Shown: positions 43,196 to 51,834, counted from the stretch's first letter. The stretch is DNA of 64,000 nucleotides from Pseudarthrobacter sp. ATCC 49987 (GCF_009928425.1 NZ_JAABNS010000001.1:1-64000), one strand, 5' to 3'. Notes: generated from the letters alone by a model not told the origin. Numbers and translations are program-made.

Positions 43196-43418
43196 GACCG
43201 GGTCTTTCTGTGTTTGAACAATCGACAATTTCCACAGGCCTGAAACGCGGTCCAACCGGAAATCACCCGGTGCCCGGTCGGAGCATTGTGAAACGCCCGG
43301 TATCGTCCGCTTGGCGTGCATTTAATCGTTTAGCGCGAACTTGGACCGACGCCCTGGTGGCTTGCGTCTCCGCCTGTCACCGTGACCTGCCTGCCGCTGG
43401 TGCATCAGGGCTTAGGTG

Positions 43419-43553
43419 TCACCTCTGGCTTTTTCGCGGCTTTGCGAACAGCATTTCGCTGGTTTCGTTTTTTGCCTTTTTCTCGGCTCTCTTTTCGAGA
43501 ATCGACTTTCCCGTTTTCTTGGCATTGACATTTCTGGGAGACTTTCCTGACAA
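43419..43553 (-). CDS. Very small basic conserved-type protein
   Basis: A 44-codon frame starting at TTG 43553: MSGKSPRNVNAKKTGKSILE followed by KRAEKKAKNETSEMLFAKPR and KSQR. An AAAGG ribosome binding site lies nine bases upstream. The S-G-K-S-x-R...KK-x-GKS-xx-EKRA-x-K pattern resembles small Lys-rich proteins that I recall from other actinobacteria. The DNA here is more AT-rich than its surroundings. Function unknown; a nucleic-acid binding role fits its charge. It is upstream of, and on the same strand as, the DUF3846 gene. Confidence 0.6.
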   Translation of the reverse strand: MSGKSPRNVNAKKTGKSILEKRAEKKAKNETSEMLFAKPRKSQR

Positions 43554-43826
43554 TGGAATCACGCCTTTCTAAACGCTATCTACCCATCACCATACCTACT
43601 TATATTTTAAATGCCAGTCCACGTGTTTAGGGCGGATTATGGACCGTGCTGGGACCCAAAAGAGCCCGGGATTTAAACGTCCGAACGAAGGCACAACCTG
43701 AAGAGCGTTGGCCGGGTCACCCAAACTTCGCCGGACGTTCAGCTGCGGCTCAACCGCAGCGCCGGCGGTGCCACGTACCGTGAAAGGGATCGGAGCACCA
43801 CCCGCCTTAAGCAGTGAGGATTTTCC
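43554..43826. promoter_or_regulatory. AT-rich divergent intergenic region
   Basis: No gene. The left half (43575-43640) is AT-rich, with ATATTTTAAAT near 43602, and can hold promoters for the small basic protein (minus) and the DMP19-like gene (plus). A small hairpin GCTGCGG-5-CCGCAGC lies at 43742-43760. Confidence 0.4.
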
Positions 43827-44696
43827 ATGAGCAACGGCCTTTCCACCACCCTGCCCGCCACCGGTTACGCGACGGTCCTGCCGCGGGCGGTCATCAACGG
43901 CAGCGACGCGGACGTCGTTGACGCAAACGTGGACGTGGTCAATGCCATGTACGCGGAGTTGCTCGACATCGAGGAAATCGCGCCGAACGCGCTGCGCAGC
44001 TACTACGTCGACTTCTACCTGACGCAGTCGCTGGGCGGCGGGTTCGCCCAGTACGTCTTTACCGCGCCCGAACGCCAGGACATCGACGCCTACATCCGGG
44101 CCGGGCTCGAAAGCATGGGGGCCGCCGCTCACCTGGACCTCTTCAACCGCACCGTGGCTGCCTTCGATTCCCTCTCCGAGGAGGAAGCAGACGCGTATCT
44201 TGATGGGGACGCGGATCTGGACAGCGGCACGGACGGCGTCCCGGACGTGGTCGGACTCCTGGAAGAGCTCGACAGCGAGTTCGAAACCCTGCTGGAGACC
44301 GAAGACATCATCGCGCTGAACGCCGCGTGGCTCCGGGACCTGGCAGACCTCCTGGTCCTGGACGAGGAGGAGCTCGACCGCCACATCGCCGAGCGTGTGT
44401 CCCGGATCCCGAACCTGGCGGAGCGCCAGGCCGAGGCCGCTGAAGGTGATCTGCTCGACATGCCGGAATTCGAAATGATCATCCGCGAGCTCTGCGACGT
44501 GGCAGGCCACACCCTCCTGAAGATCACCATGGGCGACCCCAACTATGACCACGAGGGCCAGACCACCCTGGCCTGGCATTTCACCACGGACCAGGGCGAG
44601 TTCCTCATGCTCGAGGACGAACGCGAAGCGGTCATGATCCACCCGGAGAGCAAGGAGATTCTGGCCGCCGTCGAGTTCGAGGTCGAGGACGACTGA
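43827..44696 (+). CDS. DMP19-family (DUF4375) protein, possible DNA mimic
   Basis: A 289-residue, very acidic protein (long runs of Asp and Glu, for example DAYLDGDADLDSGTD and EELDSEFETLLETED). The segment NALRSYYVDFYLTQSLGGGF with AQYVF matches the DMP19/DUF4375 domain of Neisseria DMP19, a DNA-mimic protein that binds a repressor. The last 70 residues (ITMGDPNYDHEGQTTLAWHF) are an extra domain ending in VEFEVEDD. Start ATG after GTGAGGATTTTCC. No signal sequence. Function in Arthrobacter unknown. Confidence 0.65.
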   Translation: MSNGLSTTLPATGYATVLPRAVINGSDADVVDANVDVVNAMYAELLDIEEIAPNALRSYYVDFYLTQSLGGGFAQYVFTAPERQDIDAYIRAGLESMGAAAHLDLFNRTVAAFDSLSEEEADAYLDGDADLDSGTDGVPDVVGLLEELDSEFETLLETEDIIALNAAWLRDLADLLVLDEEELDRHIAERVSRIPNLAERQAEAAEGDLLDMPEFEMIIRELCDVAGHTLLKITMGDPNYDHEGQTTLAWHFTTDQGEFLMLEDEREAVMIHPESKEILAAVEFEVEDD

Positions 44697-44705
44697 GCCC
44701 GAACA

Positions 44706-44733
44706 ACTGCCACCGGCCGCGGCCGGCGGCAGT
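44706..44733. terminator. Terminator between DMP19-like and lipoprotein genes
   Basis: ACTGCC-A-CCGGCC (44706-44718) pairs with GGCCGG-C-GGCAGT (44721-44733) around GC, just past the plus-strand stop and before the convergent minus-strand stop. One mismatched pair in a GC-rich stem. Confidence 0.7.
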
Positions 44734-44745
44734 GATGGCCGGCAG

Positions 44746-45285
44746 TTAGTACCCGGAGGTGCCGGTGATCATGTCACCTGAGGGGGCCACGAGGTACCAG
44801 ACGCTGCCCACACCCTGGCCCCGGATGTCCCCGGCCGCCGCATCCTTGGCGTAGTAGTACACGGGCATCCCGTTGATGGTCAGCTGCTTCTTGCCCTCCG
44901 GGGTGGCGATGGTGCCCACGGTGCCGGTGACGCCGTCGACCGTTGGCGTGTCACCGGCGGCGAGGGCCGGAGGCCATGCGGCGATGCACCCGCCGGTGCA
45001 GGTGCTCGTCCCGGAGTCTTTGACGTCCTTCGTGTAGAAGTAGACGCTCATGCCTTTGCCGTCGACGACGATCCTGCCGGCGGTGGAATCCGCGACCTTG
45101 AGATCCGGCCCGGCCGCGGCCGGTGCAGAGGTGGAAGCCGGAGCCGAACCCGCTGCGGCACTGCCGGGCGGCGTCGTGGCGGCCGCCGGCGTCGTGGACG
45201 TGGCAGTCCCGCTGGTGCCGGCACAGCCGGAGAGCAGTGCGGCGAGGGCGAAAGCGGACAGGCCAATGCTGAGGTGCTTTTTCAT
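44746..45285 (-). CDS. Lipoprotein with two COG4315-type repeats
   Basis: A 179-residue lipoprotein. The signal MKKHLSIGLSAFALAALLSG ends in lipobox LSGC (Cys21). An Ala/Ser/Thr/Pro linker follows, then two copies of the secreted repeat built on GxxVYYY/F: VVDGKGMSVYFYTKDVKDSG with CTGGCIAAWPP, and LTINGMPVYYYAKDAAAGD with GQGVGSVWYLV. Proteins of this kind often accompany ECF sigma factors and heme or redox functions. Start ATG 45285 after AAGGAGCAGCAC. It is divergent from the sigma gene and has a matching promoter (45338-45365), so it is a likely member of that regulon. Confidence 0.88.
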   Translation of the reverse strand: MKKHLSIGLSAFALAALLSGCAGTSGTATSTTPAAATTPPGSAAAGSAPASTSAPAAAGPDLKVADSTAGRIVVDGKGMSVYFYTKDVKDSGTSTCTGGCIAAWPPALAAGDTPTVDGVTGTVGTIATPEGKKQLTINGMPVYYYAKDAAAGDIRGQGVGSVWYLVAPSGDMITGTSGY

Positions 45286-45337
45286 GTGCTGCTCCTTGAG
45301 TCGAACCGGCCAACTGGCCAGGCCGGCGCTAACCGTT

Positions 45338-45365
45338 ACGACGCCTCCGGAGGAAGAATGGTTCA
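45338..45365 (-). promoter_or_regulatory. Probable ECF-sigma promoter of the lipoprotein gene
   Basis: Read on the minus strand: TGAACC (45360-45365), 16 bases, CGTCGT (45338-45343). The same arrangement, TGAACC-N16-CGTCAT, is found in the opposite direction at 45392-45419. GAAC -35 and CGTC -10 elements are the norm for ECF sigma factors. Confidence 0.7.
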
Positions 45366-45391
45366 CAGGACTGCGCCCCGGAACCCGTACG

Positions 45392-45419
45392 TGAACCGTT
45401 CCGGCGATCCGCACGTCAT
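45392..45419 (+). promoter_or_regulatory. Probable ECF-sigma promoter of the sigma/anti-sigma operon
   Basis: TGAACC (45392-45397), 16 bases, CGTCAT (45414-45419), about 40 bases upstream of the sigma factor ATG. It mirrors the promoter of the divergent lipoprotein gene, so the sigma factor probably activates itself. Confidence 0.7.
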
Positions 45420-45459
45420 AGGGGGAACAGGCGCACAAACCCACCCGGGGAGGACGGTC

Positions 45460-45960
45460 ATGTCGCTCGACGAAGACGTGGTGGCGGCGATTTACCGCGA
45501 CCACGGGCCGGCGCTCAGGCGTTTCGTCCTGAGTGCCTGCCGGGATCCGCACATGGCGGACGACGTCGTGCAGGAAACAGTGCTGCGGGTCTGGCAGCAG
45601 GCCCCCCAGATCACGGGAAGCCTGCGCAGCTACCTGTTCCGGACGGCCCGCAACATCATGATCGACAACTACCGCAAGGCCCAGCGCCGGCCCCGCGAGG
45701 CGACAGAACGGGACCTGGCAGACCCGGCCGACGGCGAGGAACGCGTGGACGAACTCCTCAACCGGGTACTGATGGAAGAGGCGCTGCTCCGGCTCAGCGC
45801 GGAGCACCGGGACGTTCTGGTGGCCCTCCATTACCGCCGCTACACCGTGCAGGAGGCATCGGTCAGTTTGAATATCCCCAGCGGAACAGTGAAGTCCCGC
45901 GCGTTCTACGCCGTGCGGGCCCTCCGGACGATCCTTGATGAGATGGGGGTGCAGCGGTGA
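45460..45960 (+). CDS. ECF RNA polymerase sigma factor (SigK/SigL-like)
   Basis: A 166-residue group 4 sigma factor. Region 2 is seen in LRRFVLSACRDPHMADDVVQ with ETVLRVWQQA and YLFRTARNIMIDNYRKAQ; region 4 in LSAEHRDVLVALHYRRYTVQ with EASVSLNIPSGTVKSRAFYA. Start ATG 45460 after GGGGAGGACGGTC; the in-frame extension to 45274 runs across the promoters. The next gene overlaps by four bases and encodes its zinc-finger anti-sigma factor. Divergent promoters with one shared motif suggest that it drives itself and the lipoprotein. Confidence 0.95.
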   Translation: MSLDEDVVAAIYRDHGPALRRFVLSACRDPHMADDVVQETVLRVWQQAPQITGSLRSYLFRTARNIMIDNYRKAQRRPREATERDLADPADGEERVDELLNRVLMEEALLRLSAEHRDVLVALHYRRYTVQEASVSLNIPSGTVKSRAFYAVRALRTILDEMGVQR

Positions 45961-46658
45961 GCGCCACGGACCTGCACCAACTGCTCGGCGCCTACCTGCT
46001 CGGCGGGCTGGAACCCGAGGAGGCCGCCGCCTTTGAGCAGCACCTGGGCAGCTGCGCGGACTGCCGGCGTGAGCTGGACGAGCTGGCCAGCCTCCCGGCG
46101 CTGCTGGACGCGCTCCCGGTGCCCGACGCCGTCGCCCTCGGCGCCGCTGCCGCCACCACCGGGCGGAAACCGGCGACGCCGGAACCGCCGCCGTCGGGCC
46201 CCACGCCTGCCGTCATGCCGCGGCAGCTTCTCGACGAACTGTCCACACGTCGCCGGAGAATACGACGCCGGTGGACCGCAGCGCTCGCCGCAGCGGCAGC
46301 GGGCTGCCTGGCTCTCGGAATCCTGGCGGCGCCGCTGGTCAATCAGCCGCCCAAGCCGGACGCCAGCTACTCCGTCCAGGCCGGCGACGGGCTGCAGTTC
46401 ACGGTGGGGATGGTCAAAAAGACCTGGGGCACTGAGCTCGCCGTCGAAGGCCGGAGCCTCCCGGTGGACGGGACCCTGTCGCTGTGGGTGAAGGCCAGCG
46501 ACGGCGGCGAAGACCGCGCCTGCGCATGGACGGCAACGCCGAGCGGGAGGGTCAGGATCACCGGAGCCACGCCCCTGCAGCTTGCCAACATAGCCAGCGT
46601 TGAGATGCGGAACGGGCAGCAGCAGACCATGGCCGTCATCGCCGTGCCGCGGGAATAA
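45957..46658 (+). CDS. Zinc-finger anti-sigma factor (RskA-like)
   Basis: A 233-residue membrane anti-sigma factor. The N-terminal zinc-binding motif is H29-x3-C33-x2-C36 (EQHLGSCADCRRE). A basic RRRRIRRRW stretch precedes one membrane helix (about 107-127, LAAAAAGCLALGILAAP), and the outer C-terminal part is an RskA domain (VKKTWGTELAVEGRSLPVDG, SLWVKASDGGEDRACAW). GTG start overlaps the sigma stop (GTGA), so the two are made together. It should hold the sigma factor at the membrane until a redox or envelope signal triggers its release. Confidence 0.93.
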   Translation: MSATDLHQLLGAYLLGGLEPEEAAAFEQHLGSCADCRRELDELASLPALLDALPVPDAVALGAAAATTGRKPATPEPPPSGPTPAVMPRQLLDELSTRRRRIRRRWTAALAAAAAGCLALGILAAPLVNQPPKPDASYSVQAGDGLQFTVGMVKKTWGTELAVEGRSLPVDGTLSLWVKASDGGEDRACAWTATPSGRVRITGATPLQLANIASVEMRNGQQQTMAVIAVPRE

Positions 46659-46886
46659 CAGCGGCGACGCCCCCGGGACTGGAAAGCCGGCCCGGAGTTT
46701 GCAGCTGGTGCGTGCCCTGACTCACACGGCAGGGCGATCACCTCATGAAGCGGGATGACGGACCGTCGTCGTAATTTCCTGCGCCGTGTGAAGCCACGTT
46801 GCGCTCTGCGTCCGCAGGTTTCGCCTGGTATTGGGAACCGGAAGCAACGGTGGTTGATTGGGGGAAAGCCTCGAAAGGAAACTGCC

Positions 46887-47402
46887 ATGACGGATCATTC
46901 TGACCTGAGCCCGCAACGGCTCCGTCACGTTTTGGGTCATTTCGCCACCGGGTTGACGGTGATCACCGCTGCCACAAGTGACGGCCCTGCCGGGTTTACC
47001 TGCCAGTCCTTTTCTTCCCTATCGCTGGAGCCCGCCCTGGTGACTTTCAGCCCGGCCCGGACGTCCTCGACCTGGCCGCTGCTGCGCGGGGCAGGGAAGT
47101 TCACAGTGAACATCCTGGCCCAGGAGCATCAGCATCTGGCCGCCCAGTTCGCCCGGTCGGGAACCGAAAAATTCGCCGGAGCCGACCACGCGCCGTCCCC
47201 GCTGGGCAACCCTGTGCTGCCCGAGGCCCTGGCCTGGGTGGACTGCGAACTCCATCAGGAATACGACGGCGGCGATCACACGATCGTGGTCGCCGCCGTC
47301 CGCTCCCTCAGTGCACGCACGGACGCGGAACCCCTGCTCTTCTACAGGGGCAACTACTACGGCGTTCAGCTCCGCGACGCGCTGCTTCCCGGCGCCGCCT
47401 GA
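46887..47402 (+). CDS. Flavin reductase (HpaC-like domain)
   Basis: A 171-residue NAD(P)H:flavin reductase-like protein. It shows the family segments HFATGLTVITAATSDGPAGF, TCQSFSSLSLEPALVTFSPA, FTVNILAQEHQHLAAQFA and VDCELHQEYDGGDHTIVVA. It can supply free reduced FMN/FAD to two-component monooxygenases. Convergent with an operon holding two such monooxygenases (DszA/NtaA-like and SfnC/DszC-like), so it is their probable partner; the HPA hydroxylase use seen in other species is less likely since no HpaB is present. Start ATG 46887 after GAAAGGAAACTGCC. Confidence 0.9.
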   Translation: MTDHSDLSPQRLRHVLGHFATGLTVITAATSDGPAGFTCQSFSSLSLEPALVTFSPARTSSTWPLLRGAGKFTVNILAQEHQHLAAQFARSGTEKFAGADHAPSPLGNPVLPEALAWVDCELHQEYDGGDHTIVVAAVRSLSARTDAEPLLFYRGNYYGVQLRDALLPGAA

Positions 47403-47431
47403 CCACGGCAGGCACGCCGCCTGCCGTGGTC
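47401..47431. terminator. Terminator after the flavin reductase
   Basis: GACCACGGCAGGC (47401-47413) and GCCTGCCGTGGTC (47419-47431) form a perfect 13-bp stem with loop ACGCC. Its first bases overlap the reductase stop; it faces the convergent monooxygenase gene 14 bases away and can serve both. Confidence 0.85.
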
Positions 47432-47444
47432 CCACTGCGCCCGG

Positions 47445-48872
47445 CTAAACCCGCAGCGGAGCCAGGTCGTTCGGCTTCACTGTTGCTGCGGCCGACAGGT
47501 CGCTGAAGGCACCGCGATAGCGCGTTGCGGGGTGGGTTGGCTCCAGCTTCGGGCCACGGCCGAAAACCTTCTCACGCAGCGTGCCCGGCGCGTACTCCGT
47601 CTGGGCCAGGCCGCGGCGCTGCAACTCGGGCAGCACGCCCTGGATGAAGTCCGTGTAGGACCCGGGGATGATCTGGTTGATGATGTTCACACCATCGATC
47701 CCGGCATCCTGCCAGCGTTCCAGTTCGTCCACAATCTGATCCGGGGTGCCGGCGATCTGCTGGGCCTTGGCACGGTAGCGTGCCAGGTCACCGATCGTAG
47801 GCTTGCCGCCGGGCACGGACGCAATGGCGGCTTGAAGAACACCCTGGGCGCCCTCGGTCTCGACGTCGCCCAGCGGGGTATCGAGCGGGAGGCCGCCCAG
47901 ATCGACGCCGATCCCGCCGCCGATATGCGCGATGATCGTGTGGAGATCCAGGTACTCGTCGTATTCGGCCTGCTTGCGGGCGACCTCTGCCTCGGTGCTG
48001 CCGATTACGAAGGACAGTCCGCCAAAGATCTTGACGTCGCCGGCGGCCCGGCCTGCCGCGGCTTCGAGGGCCCGGATCGAGGCAGTTTGTTTCTTGACGT
48101 AGTCAACGTTGGGCGCAAAGAGGAAGGTTGCCTCCGCGTTCTCCGCAGCGAATTTCTTGCCGCGGGCGGAACTCCCCGCCTGGAACAGGAACGGCGTGCG
48201 CTGCGGGCTGGGTGCGACCAGGTGTGGGCCGTCAATGGAGTAACGGGTCCCGCGGTGGTTGACCTTGTGGACCTTCGACGGATCCGCGTGGATGCCGCGG
48301 ACCTTGTCGGCCAGCAGTGCGTCGTCGTCCCAGGAACCCTCCCAGAGCTTGTAGACGGCCTCGGTGTATTCCTCGGCCCAGTCGTACCGGTCGTCGTGCG
48401 GAGTGAGCCCGGCGTTGCCGAAGTTCCGGTGGGCGTTCTCCAACACACTGGTAACGATGTTCCAGGCGACACGGCCATTGGAAATATGGTCCAGGGTCGA
48501 CAGCTGACGGGCCAGCTGGAACGGATCCGACTGGATCACCGAGCTCGTCATGGCGAGGCCAATATCCTTGGTCACCGCGGCCAGTGCGGAGCAGAGCACC
48601 AGCGGATCGTTCGAGGGGACCTGAAGCCCCCGCTCGACCAGCGAGGCCCAGCCGCCCTCGTGGTCACCGTACAGCCCCACGACGTCGGCGAAGAACATCG
48701 CATCGAATTTCGCCTCCTCCAGCTCGCGGGCCAGATCGACCCACAGCTGCAGCTCGTTGAAGCGGTGCTGCTGCGCCTCCGGATGCCGCCACTGGCCCCC
48801 CAGGATGTGGGTGGTTGTGTTCATCACGAAAGCGCTCAGGAGCAGCCGGGGACGTTCGTCAAAGGTCCCCAT
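47445..48872 (-). CDS. LLM-class FMNH2 monooxygenase (NtaA/SnaA/DszA family)
   Basis: A 475-residue luciferase-like monooxygenase. Marks are QHRFNELQLWVDLARELEEA, FDAMFFADVVGLYG, TLDHISNGRVAWNIVTS and FLFQAGSSARGKKFAAENAE. Relatives cleave nitrilotriacetate, EDTA, dibenzothiophene sulfone or dimethyl sulfone using FMNH2 from a reductase. The start overlaps the upstream stop by one base (TGATG). Under the SAM riboswitch of this operon the likely job is oxidative release of sulfur from an organosulfur compound. Last gene of the operon, convergent with a flavin reductase. Confidence 0.92.
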   Translation of the reverse strand: MGTFDERPRLLLSAFVMNTTTHILGGQWRHPEAQQHRFNELQLWVDLARELEEAKFDAMFFADVVGLYGDHEGGWASLVERGLQVPSNDPLVLCSALAAVTKDIGLAMTSSVIQSDPFQLARQLSTLDHISNGRVAWNIVTSVLENAHRNFGNAGLTPHDDRYDWAEEYTEAVYKLWEGSWDDDALLADKVRGIHADPSKVHKVNHRGTRYSIDGPHLVAPSPQRTPFLFQAGSSARGKKFAAENAEATFLFAPNVDYVKKQTASIRALEAAAGRAAGDVKIFGGLSFVIGSTEAEVARKQAEYDEYLDLHTIIAHIGGGIGVDLGGLPLDTPLGDVETEGAQGVLQAAIASVPGGKPTIGDLARYRAKAQQIAGTPDQIVDELERWQDAGIDGVNIINQIIPGSYTDFIQGVLPELQRRGLAQTEYAPGTLREKVFGRGPKLEPTHPATRYRGAFSDLSAAATVKPNDLAPLRV

Positions 48873-50122
48873 CAGGAATCGCTCCCCTGGCTGGACGTGG
48901 TTGCCGGGACCGCGTCGCCGATGCTGTGGAGGCCCGTGGGGATGGTTCCGTTGATGTGATAATCGCCGACGGACCGCGCCTTGAACACCACCGGGTTGTG
49001 GGTGGCTACCGTCCGGGCGTTGCGCCAGTGCCGGTCCAGCCCCTTGCCGCGGCTGGTCGACGAAGCGCCGGTGACATCGAACAGCTCATTCGCCGCGGCC
49101 AGAACCAGGCCGGGGACGCTCACATGGGCCTGCTGCACCCCCAGCTCGGCCCGGACGAAGGCCGCCTCCACCTCAAGTCCCAGCGAAGGGTCGACGGCGG
49201 CATCCAGATCGCGTGCGGCTGCCACCACGATGGACTCGGCGGCGTAGACGCCGGCGGCGATCTGGCCAACGCGTTCCTGGATCAGCGGATCGTCCCGGAA
49301 CAGCGAACCTGACCCGGTGTTGAACGTGCGGGTGCGCTCGCGGACCAGCTGGCTGGCGTCGCGAAGAGCCGCGTGGCCGATTCCGACGAGTACGGTCAGC
49401 AGTGCGAGCTGGAAGAACGCCGGTTCCAGCGTGCTGGTGACCTTGCGCTGGATGATGTCCCCGGCGTCGACCTCCACGTCCGCAAAGATGGCCGTTCCGG
49501 TGCCGGTGAGCGGCTGCCCGAACCCGTCCCAGTCGTCAAGGATCGTGACTTTGGGGTCGTTGACGCGGACCAACGCGTACTGGCGGCCCTCACGGCCTTC
49601 CGTGCTCGCCATGACCACGACCCAGTCGGCGAAGATGCTGCCCGTTGTGTAGTACTTTTCGCCCTTGAGCAGCCAGCGGCCCTCCTCCTCGCGAAGCTTG
49701 GTCTGGGTGGTGCCCAGGGCGTTGCCGGAGCGTTCCGTGGCGGCGTTGCCGAAGATCTCCCCGGCGAGTACGCGGGGGAACCAGCGGTTGCGGAATTCGA
49801 TGGGCTGCAGCGCAATCGTTTCCACGAACGAGAAGTGGGACCGCAGCAGGTGTGAAACGTTGGAGTCCGCGGCGGCGAGTTCGATCAGCAGCCGGCTCAG
49901 GTGCTCATAGCTGACGGGGTCCCCGCCGTGCGCGGCGGGGACCCGGATGGTGGTGAATCCGCTTTCCTTCAGCCAGGCAACGGGCTCGAACGGCAGGACG
50001 TGGTTGGACTCGCGTTCCAGGGCACCTTCTGCGATCCGCGCGAAGACATCCTGGAAGCGGGCGGCCAACGCCGCGTAGCGGGCCTCTCCGCTGAGTTCTC
50101 TTACTTCTGTCGAGACAGTCAT
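48872..50122 (-). CDS. Acyl-CoA dehydrogenase-fold monooxygenase (SfnC/DszC-like)
   Basis: A 416-residue flavoprotein of the acyl-CoA dehydrogenase fold. The pattern of SfnC/DszC group D monooxygenases is seen in WLKESGFTTIRVPAAHGGDP, ATERSGNALGTTQTKLREEE, LLKGEKYYTTGSIFADWVVV and HWRNARTVATHNPVVFKARS; the acyl-CoA catalytic Glu is lacking. These enzymes oxygenate sulfur compounds with reduced flavin. It is coupled to the DszA-like gene and follows the ABC ATPase, so the three act on an imported sulfur compound. Start ATG 50122. Confidence 0.88.
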   Translation of the reverse strand: MTVSTEVRELSGEARYAALAARFQDVFARIAEGALERESNHVLPFEPVAWLKESGFTTIRVPAAHGGDPVSYEHLSRLLIELAAADSNVSHLLRSHFSFVETIALQPIEFRNRWFPRVLAGEIFGNAATERSGNALGTTQTKLREEEGRWLLKGEKYYTTGSIFADWVVVMASTEGREGRQYALVRVNDPKVTILDDWDGFGQPLTGTGTAIFADVEVDAGDIIQRKVTSTLEPAFFQLALLTVLVGIGHAALRDASQLVRERTRTFNTGSGSLFRDDPLIQERVGQIAAGVYAAESIVVAAARDLDAAVDPSLGLEVEAAFVRAELGVQQAHVSVPGLVLAAANELFDVTGASSTSRGKGLDRHWRNARTVATHNPVVFKARSVGDYHINGTIPTGLHSIGDAVPATTSSQGSDS

Positions 50123-50155
50123 CTTGTTCCTAACGTTGAAGGGGGACTGACGTTC

Positions 50156-51823
50156 TTAGTGGCCGGTTGCCGCAACGAGGTCGCGCAGGCGGTGGCCAGG
50201 GTTGGAATCGAGCAACAGACGTGTGTAGTCGCTTTGCGGGTTGGAGAAGACCTGCGCAGTCGGGCCGACTTCCCGCAGCTGGCCCCGACTCATCACGCCG
50301 ACGTCTTGGGCGAAGCGTTCAACAACGTGCAGGTCGTGGGAAATGAACAAGTATGAAAGTCCCAGGTCGCGTTGCAGGTTTTCGAGCAGGACCAGAATCT
50401 GGGCCTGCGTCAGGACGTCCAGGGCGGAGAGGGCCTCGTCAAGCACGATGGTGCGGGCGCCAAGCGCGAGGGCCCGGGCGATCGCCACGCGCTGGCGCTG
50501 GCCGCCGGAGAGTTCCTTGGTCCTGCTGCCGGTGACGCGTGCGGGGAGGTTCACCTGGTCAAGGAGTTCGGCAACCCGGGCACAACGTTCAAGGCGCGAC
50601 CCGACACGGAAATTCACCAGGGGTTCGGCGACGATGTCTCGAACGGTTAGCCGCGGGTCGAGCGCCGAATCCGGGTTTTGGTACACCAGCTGCAGGGAGC
50701 GCCACAGCTCCCGTTTGTCCTTTCCCTGGGTCGACGTGACATCGTTCCCGTGAACCATCACGGTGCCCGACGTCGGGTCCAGCAGCCGCATGATCATGCG
50801 GGCCGTTGTGGACTTGCCCGAACCGGATTCGCCGACCAGCGCGAAGGTGGTTCCTTGGCGCACCGCAAAATTGACGTCATCCACGGCGCGGTGTTCAGTC
50901 TCGCCCCGGCCGAAGACCTTGGTGAGGCCGCGGACTTCGATCGCAGCAACCGGTTCCTCGCGGGCCGTATCCACGTCGGCCCGGTCAGTCTTAGGGGCGG
51001 CAGGATAGGCCTCCCGGAGCAGCCTGACCGTGTAGTCGTCCTCCGGCTGCGCCAGGATGTCGGCGACCGGACGGTCTTCAAGGATCCTGCCCTGCCGCAT
51101 CACCACGATCCGGTCGGCCAGATCGGTTGCGACGGCCAGGTCATGCGTCACGAAGATGACGGCCGTCCCGTGGTCCCGCGCCAGCCTGCTGAAGACCTCG
51201 AGCACCCGGCGCTGCACGGTGACGTCCAGCGCCGAGGTCGGCTCATCCGCAATCAGCAGCTTCGGTCCCAGGCTGAAGGCGATCGCGATCAGGACCCGTT
51301 GCTTGAGTCCGCCGGAGAGTTCATGGGGGTACTGCTTCAGCCGCTCCGCGGGGCGGTCGATGCCCACCAGTTCGAAGAGCCGGATGACCTCCGCCCGGAT
51401 CTCGCTCTTGGAGCGCCTGCCTTCTTCCGGGTGCAGCCGGAAGACCTCGGCCACCTGGGATCCGACCGTCTTCACCGGATCCAGCGACGCGCCGGGATCC
51501 TGCGGAACCATGCCGATCTTACGTCCACGGATTTTCTCCATTGCACGTTCAGAAAGCCCGGTCAGCTCAATGCCGTCGAACACGATGGTTCCGGCAGAGA
51601 CCGCGGCCGCTTCGGGGAGAAGGCCGATGAGCGATTTGGCGAGTGTGCTTTTTCCGGAACCGGATTCACCAACGACGGCAACGATTTCGCCCGGTTTGAG
51701 GACCAGCTCGAGTGAATCTGCGGCCACGACCGCCCCTGGTCCGCGGCCGTATTCGACGTGCAATCCGCGCACCTCAAGCAGGGGTCCGGGTTCGGCTTTG
51801 GGATTTACTGTGTTGATGGTCAT
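50156..51823 (-). CDS. Fused ABC ATPase, two cassettes (peptide/opine/nickel type)
   Basis: A 555-residue protein with two complete ATP-binding cassettes. Cassette 1 (about 15-265): [17 protein letters not shown], signature [13 protein letters not shown], Walker [13 protein letters not shown]. Cassette 2 (about 310-545): [17 protein letters not shown], signature [13 protein letters not shown], Walker [13 protein letters not shown], in which the usual DEP reads DEA. The two are the DppD/DppF-type ATPases fused in one chain. Start ATG 51823 after CAGGAGCCCC. It powers the two permeases and uses the binding protein upstream in the operon. Confidence 0.94.
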   Translation of the reverse strand: MTINTVNPKAEPGPLLEVRGLHVEYGRGPGAVVAADSLELVLKPGEIVAVVGESGSGKSTLAKSLIGLLPEAAAVSAGTIVFDGIELTGLSERAMEKIRGRKIGMVPQDPGASLDPVKTVGSQVAEVFRLHPEEGRRSKSEIRAEVIRLFELVGIDRPAERLKQYPHELSGGLKQRVLIAIAFSLGPKLLIADEPTSALDVTVQRRVLEVFSRLARDHGTAVIFVTHDLAVATDLADRIVVMRQGRILEDRPVADILAQPEDDYTVRLLREAYPAAPKTDRADVDTAREEPVAAIEVRGLTKVFGRGETEHRAVDDVNFAVRQGTTFALVGESGSGKSTTARMIMRLLDPTSGTVMVHGNDVTSTQGKDKRELWRSLQLVYQNPDSALDPRLTVRDIVAEPLVNFRVGSRLERCARVAELLDQVNLPARVTGSRTKELSGGQRQRVAIARALALGARTIVLDEALSALDVLTQAQILVLLENLQRDLGLSYLFISHDLHVVERFAQDVGVMSRGQLREVGPTAQVFSNPQSDYTRLLLDSNPGHRLRDLVAATGH

Positions 51824-51834
51824 GGGGCTCCTGA

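Noticed and set aside
43408..43531. ATG-started minus-strand frame beginning MSMPRKRES
   Set aside because: It is in a different frame from the small basic protein, has an Arg/Cys-rich random look, and is not well placed behind a ribosome binding site.
43210..43572. 120-codon plus-strand frame with a hydrophobic tail
   Set aside because: The tail is the mirror of the Lys-rich codons of the small minus-strand gene at 43419-43553; poly-Lys on one strand reads as Phe/Leu on the other.
46887..47402. HpaC partner of a 4-hydroxyphenylacetate hydroxylase
   Set aside because: The reductase domain would fit, but no HpaB is in the window and the gene is 18 kb from the hpa operon; the adjacent flavin monooxygenases are better partners.
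47532..48959. 475-codon plus-strand frame
   Set aside because: Antisense to the LLM monooxygenase; no domain visible.
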